In this document: positions 60,727-64,000 of the stretch, in pieces | Layout of the letters: every line of letters starts with the position of its first letter | Numbering within the stretch: position 1 is the stretch's first letter | Assembly (NCBI RefSeq): GCF_000708715.2 | Contig: NZ_JENB01000030.1 | Location: 1-64,000 of the forward strand | Reading direction: 5' to 3' | DNA length: 64,000 nucleotides | Source: Pseudomonas putida W15Oct28 | GTDB lineage: Bacteria > Pseudomonadota > Gammaproteobacteria > Pseudomonadales > Pseudomonadaceae | Position numbers and translations under genes: made by a program | Notes under the pieces: model-generated | Seen by the model: the letters and a program-made list of their open reading frames with translations, nothing else | The model's database searches: none | What the model was told of the DNA's origin: nothing

Positions 60727-61671
60727 ATGCCCCACGACGCCTTCTGGCTGCCCGCCAGCGAGCACTGCAGCCTGCACGTGCACCAATGGCTGCCGGCCAC
60801 ACCGGTAAAAGCCGTGGTGCTGCTGGCCCATGGCATGGCAGAGCATGCCGGGCGCTACCAGCGCCTGGGGCATGCCCTGAGCCAGGCCGGCTTTGCCCTG
60901 TTCGCTGCCGACCAACGCGGCCACGGGCGCACCGCTGAGCTGGGCAGCCTCGGCCTGTTCGCCCGCCATCATGGCTGGAATGCCGTAGTCAACGACCTTG
61001 GGCTGCTGGCCCAGCACATCGGCCAGCATTACCCGGGCACACCGTTAATCCTGTTCGGCCACAGCATGGGCAGCTACATCGCCCAGGCCTACCTGCTGCA
61101 CCACAGCGCCAGCCTGCACGGGGCGATTCTCAGTGGCTCCAACTACCAACCGGCGGCGCTGTACCGCGTGGCGCGGCTGATTGCCCGGCTGGAGGGCTGG
61201 CGCCAGGGGCCGCAGGGCAAGAGTGCGCTGATCGAATGGTTGTCGTTCGGGTCGTTCAACAAAGCCTTCAAGCCCAACCGCACGGCGTTCGACTGGCTCA
61301 GCCGCGACCCGGCCGAGGTCGACCTGTACGTCAACGACCCGTTGTGCGGCTTTCGCTGCAGCAACCAGCTGTGGCTCGACCTGCTGCAAGGCTTGGCGCA
61401 AATCAGCCAGCCGAGTAACCTCGCGCAGATCGATCCGAACCTGCCCATGCTGGTAATCGGTGGTGAATGTGATCCGGTCAGTGCCGGCAAGCGTCTCACC
61501 CATCTGGCCGACGCCCTGCGCGCGACCGGCAATCGACATGTACAGCTGCGCGTCTATCCTGAGGCGCGGCATGAAGTACTCAACGAAACCAACCGTGACG
61601 AGGTCACCGCCGATATTCTCGGCTGGCTCGAACAGGCGCTGGCCCTTGGCCGCCCTGTGCGCAGTGAATGA
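60727..61671 (+). CDS. Serine hydrolase (monoacylglycerol lipase/lysophospholipase-like)
   Basis: A 314-residue alpha/beta hydrolase. Nucleophile elbow GHSMGS, oxyanion LLAHGMAEHAGRY, and acid-His GGECDPV and EARHEVLNET. Of the 'Hydrolase_4' monoacylglycerol lipase family. SD CAAGGACCCGCC. Divergent from fadD2 and upstream of phaJ1, so it likely releases fatty acids for FadD activation. An 80-base open stretch before 60727 has no family similarity. Confidence 0.87.
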   Translation: MPHDAFWLPASEHCSLHVHQWLPATPVKAVVLLAHGMAEHAGRYQRLGHALSQAGFALFAADQRGHGRTAELGSLGLFARHHGWNAVVNDLGLLAQHIGQHYPGTPLILFGHSMGSYIAQAYLLHHSASLHGAILSGSNYQPAALYRVARLIARLEGWRQGPQGKSALIEWLSFGSFNKAFKPNRTAFDWLSRDPAEVDLYVNDPLCGFRCSNQLWLDLLQGLAQISQPSNLAQIDPNLPMLVIGGECDPVSAGKRLTHLADALRATGNRHVQLRVYPEARHEVLNETNRDEVTADILGWLEQALALGRPVRSE

Positions 61672-61705
61672 TAGCCGCCCTCGCCCAACGCTTAAGGAAG
61701 CACCG

Positions 61706-62176
61706 ATGTCCCAGGTCACCAACACGCCTTACGAAGCCCTCGAAGTTGGCCAGACGGCCGAGTACAAGAAGTCCGTTGAAGAACGCGACATCCAGCTGTT
61801 CGCTGCGATGTCCGGTGACCACAACCCGGTTCACCTGGATGCCGAGTTTGCCGCCAAGAGCATGTTCCGCGAGCGTATTGCCCATGGCATGTTCAGCGGC
61901 GCGCTGATCAGTGCTGCAGTGGCCTGCACCCTGCCTGGCCCAGGCACCATCTACCTGGGCCAGCAGATGAGCTTCCAGAAGCCGGTAAAAATTGGCGATA
62001 CCCTGACCGTGCGCCTGGAAATTCTCGAGAAACTGCCCAAGTTCAAGGTGCGCATCGCCACCAATGTGTACAACCAGAACGATGAGCTGGTGGTGCAGGG
62101 TGAGGCCGAGATCCTGGCGCCGCGCAAGCAGCAGACTGTCGAACTCGTGTCGCCGCCGAATTTCGTGGCTAGCTGA
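61706..62176 (+). CDS. phaJ1: (R)-specific enoyl-CoA hydratase PhaJ1
   Basis: A 156-residue MaoC-type hydratase that diverts enoyl-CoA from beta-oxidation to (R)-3-hydroxyacyl-CoA for PHA. The hotdog motif FAAMSGDHNPVHLDAEFAAKSMFRERIAHGMFSGALISAAVA contains the catalytic Asp/His (DHNPVHLD). Same length as P. aeruginosa PhaJ1 (156). ATG 61706, 34 bases after the hydrolase. Confidence 0.9.
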   Translation: MSQVTNTPYEALEVGQTAEYKKSVEERDIQLFAAMSGDHNPVHLDAEFAAKSMFRERIAHGMFSGALISAAVACTLPGPGTIYLGQQMSFQKPVKIGDTLTVRLEILEKLPKFKVRIATNVYNQNDELVVQGEAEILAPRKQQTVELVSPPNFVAS

Positions 62177-62194
62177 AGACTGATTTAACCAGTA

Positions 62195-62289
62195 CCGGCC
62201 TCTTCGCGGGCAAGCCCGCTCCCACAGGATCACCACAGATTTGAGCACTGTGCGGTACCTGTGGGAGCGGGCTTGCCCGCGAAGAGGCC
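62195..62289. repeat. REP inverted pair after phaJ1
   Basis: CCTCTTCGCGGGCAAGCCCG and CGGGCTTGCCCGCGAAGAGG. Convergent gap. Confidence 0.88.
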
Positions 62290-62302
62290 AGCACTGCAAA
62301 CA

Positions 62303-63541
62303 TCATTCAGTGGCCTGCAACCGACGTTCGATATGCCGCCGCTCCGGCGCTTGCCGGGTCAAGGCCAGCGCCTGCCGCCAGGCCGCACGCGCTTCCTCCA
62401 CCTGCCCCAGCTGATAATGCAGCTCGGCCCGCGCCGCATGCGCCAGGTGATAGTCCAGCAGTTCACCCCGCGCCAGAATCCCTTCGACTTCCCGCAGGCC
62501 AACCTTCGGCCCATCCCGCTTCGCCAGCGCCACCGCCCGGTTCAGCTCCACCACTGCGGAGGGCCAGTGCCGCTGCAACACGTCATAAAGCCCGACAATC
62601 TCCGCCCAGTCAGTCTCTTCTGCCGTTGCCGCTTCAGCATGCACCGCAGCAATCGCCGCCTGTACGGTGTAGGCACCAAACGCCCGGCTTTGCAGGGCCT
62701 GGCGCACCAGCTCGCAGCCCTCGTCAATGCGTTGCCGGTCCCACAGGCTGCGGTCCTGCTGTTCCAGCACCACCAGGTTGCCCTGGGCATCGGTTCGCGC
62801 CTGCTGCCGGGACGCCTGCAGCAGCATCAAGGCCAGCAGGCCGATGGCCTCCGCATCAGGCAACAACTGCACCAGCAACCGCGCCAGACGAATGGCTTCA
62901 TCGGAGAGCTCCAGCTGCAGCAGTGACTCGCCCGATGACGCCGAATAGCCTTCGTTGAACACCAGGTAAATCACCCGTAACACGCTCTCCAGGCGCTCGG
63001 GCAGCTCGTTCAGTTCCGGCACCTGGTACGGGATGCCGGCATCGCGGATCTTGGCTTTGGCACGGACGATACGCTGGGCGATGGTGGCCGGGCTTTGCAG
63101 GAAGGCGCGGGCGATCTGCTCGGTGGTCAGGTCGCAGACTTCGCGCAGGGTCAGCGGTACCTGGGCATCGGCTGACAGTGCCGGGTGGCAGCAAGTGAAG
63201 ATCAGCCGCAAGCGGTCGTCCGCCAACAACTCTTCTTCACTGGGGCCCTGCGCCTGGCCGTCGAGCAGCATGCTCAGGTCTGCCTGGGAACGGTCGAAAC
63301 GGGCGCGTCGGCGCAGCGCATCGATAGCCTTGAAGCGCCCGGTGGAAACCAGCCACGCCCGAGGGTTATCGGGGATGCCATCGCGCTGCCAGCGCTCGAC
63401 GGCGATGAAGAAGGCATCATGCATGGCCTCCTCGGCCAGGTCGAAATCACCCAGCAGGCGGATCAACGTCGCCAGGATGCGTCGCGACTCCCGCCGGTAC
63501 ACCGCCTCGACTTCGGCGCGCACCTGCGCCAGTGCCGTCAT
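62303..63541 (-). CDS. ECF42-type sigma factor (ECF-10 candidate)
   Basis: A 412-residue sigma factor of the ECF42 kind. Sigma-2 region: VEAVYRRESRRILATLIRLLGDFDLAEEAMHDAFFIAVERW. Sigma-4 region: LTLREVCDLTTEQIARAFLQSPATIAQRIVRAKAKIRD. The remaining 220 residues are a TPR-like extension (DRSLWDRQRIDEGCELVRQALQ and GLYDVLQRHWPSAVVELNRAVALAKRDGP), typical of ECF42. No anti-sigma factor is nearby. From memory, KT2440 ECF-10 sits at this position after phaJ1. Its start overlaps the SRPBCC stop (TGATG). Confidence 0.87.
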   Translation of the reverse strand: MTALAQVRAEVEAVYRRESRRILATLIRLLGDFDLAEEAMHDAFFIAVERWQRDGIPDNPRAWLVSTGRFKAIDALRRRARFDRSQADLSMLLDGQAQGPSEEELLADDRLRLIFTCCHPALSADAQVPLTLREVCDLTTEQIARAFLQSPATIAQRIVRAKAKIRDAGIPYQVPELNELPERLESVLRVIYLVFNEGYSASSGESLLQLELSDEAIRLARLLVQLLPDAEAIGLLALMLLQASRQQARTDAQGNLVVLEQQDRSLWDRQRIDEGCELVRQALQSRAFGAYTVQAAIAAVHAEAATAEETDWAEIVGLYDVLQRHWPSAVVELNRAVALAKRDGPKVGLREVEGILARGELLDYHLAHAARAELHYQLGQVEEARAAWRQALALTRQAPERRHIERRLQATE

Positions 63542-64000
63542 CAGTCGGGCATCCGTTGGGTCACCACCTCCACCAGTCGGTCCAGGCTTTCTCCCCAGCC
63601 CTGGTAGAAGCCCATTTCCTCATGGGCCCTGCAGTCTGCGGCATTCCAGTGCCAGGCGCGGGCGGTGTAGCGGGTTTTGCCCTGCTCTTCGTCAAAACTG
63701 ATCACGGCGGTCATGAAGGCCTTGTCCGACGGCACCCAACCGGGGCCGAAGGCATCGGTAAATACCAGCCGGCGCGGCGCGGCAATTTCCAGAAACACGC
63801 CTTGGGTCGGGTATTCGCTACCATCCGGCGCCCGCATCAGGGTGCGAAATGCCCCCCCGGCCCACAACTGCATCTCGCACTCCGGGGTGGTCATGCCATG
63901 CGGCCCCCACCACTGCATCAGCCACTGGGGTTCGGTCCAGGCGCGAAACACCTTGGCCGGTGGTGCGTCGATCAGGCGGCTGATGGACAACTCGTGTTGC
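63541..64000 (-). CDS. SRPBCC (AHSA1-like) domain protein, truncated by the window edge
   Basis: At least 152 residues. The SRPBCC fold begins LSISRLIDAPPAKVFRAWTEPQWLMQWWGPHGMTTPECEMQLWAGGAFRTLMRAPDG, with the C-terminal helix HEEMGFYQGWGESLDRLVEVVTQRM. An in-frame TTG at 63990 is not likely the start, because the frame continues (QHE) beyond the edge. It is one base into the sigma gene, consistent with the ECF42 gene neighbourhood of SRPBCC/YCII proteins. Confidence 0.82.
   Translation of the reverse strand, partial: QHELSISRLIDAPPAKVFRAWTEPQWLMQWWGPHGMTTPECEMQLWAGGAFRTLMRAPDGSEYPTQGVFLEIAAPRRLVFTDAFGPGWVPSDKAFMTAVISFDEEQGKTRYTARAWHWNAADCRAHEEMGFYQGWGESLDRLVEVVTQRMPD

Overview
The window looks like core chromosome of a Pseudomonas putida-group bacterium. 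The evidence is high GC, dense genes with strong GC-rich antisense shadow frames, about twenty copies of the putida-type REP palindrome, and gene content and order that I recall from P. putida KT2440 and, in blocks, P. aeruginosa: recQ next to a SlyA-like regulator and plpD, a lapE/aggA-type TolC gene, and puuA-puuB-fadD1-fadD2-hydrolase-phaJ1-ECF sigma. That synteny is from memory and was not searched. I see no prophage, insertion sequence, CRISPR array, tRNA or rRNA. This is mostly housekeeping and metabolic DNA, and its novelty lies in small regulatory structures.

Layout. 0-6 kb: rluB, scpB, scpA, a YciO-type protein and a PHP phosphoesterase on the minus strand, facing yciB and yciI. 6-8.6 kb: a CpxR/CpxP/CpxA-like envelope stress unit with a terminator before the kinase. 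8.7-15.5 kb: nitroreductase, TrkH, two AraC regulators, an Mpo1-like protein, an LpxH-like phosphoesterase, an EamA exporter and a SelW-like protein. 15.5-23.4 kb: PlpD-type patatin, SlyA/MarR regulator, recQ, yecA-family gene, DUF454 gene, lapE-like gene. 23.5-33.2 kb: DTW protein, Aer-like chemoreceptor, LysR/ureohydrolase/symporter catabolic unit, a 42-residue ORF under a near-perfect Anr box (resembling the P. aeruginosa SicX-PA1414 locus), a LysR/YbfB-type MFS pair and an EamA transporter. 33.3-40.9 kb: DUF2513-like regulator, type II toxin-antitoxin pair, DEAD-box helicase, MscS-type channel, EamA and AEC transporters, azoR. 41-49.3 kb: LysR, hydrolase, ppiA, ABC exporter, GNAT/FemAB-like protein, porin, KAS III. 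49.5-64 kb: hrpA, gamma-glutamylputrescine genes, fadD1, fadD2, hydrolase, phaJ1, an ECF42-type sigma factor and a truncated SRPBCC gene.

How the genes work together. Two nitrogen/polyamine units (ureohydrolase plus symporter; puuA-puuB) and a fatty-acid/PHA unit (FadD1, FadD2, PhaJ1, possibly the KAS III) are the clearest metabolic groupings. The best new observations are: the Anr-controlled leader plus 42-aa ORF; a 9-bp hairpin that buries the azoR Shine-Dalgarno; an 18-bp palindrome holding the -10 of a nearly leaderless toxin-antitoxin operon; a Pho-box-like site before the porin; a sigma-28-type promoter before aer; and a terminator-like hairpin in the recQ leader. I do not see a clearly unprecedented multi-gene system.
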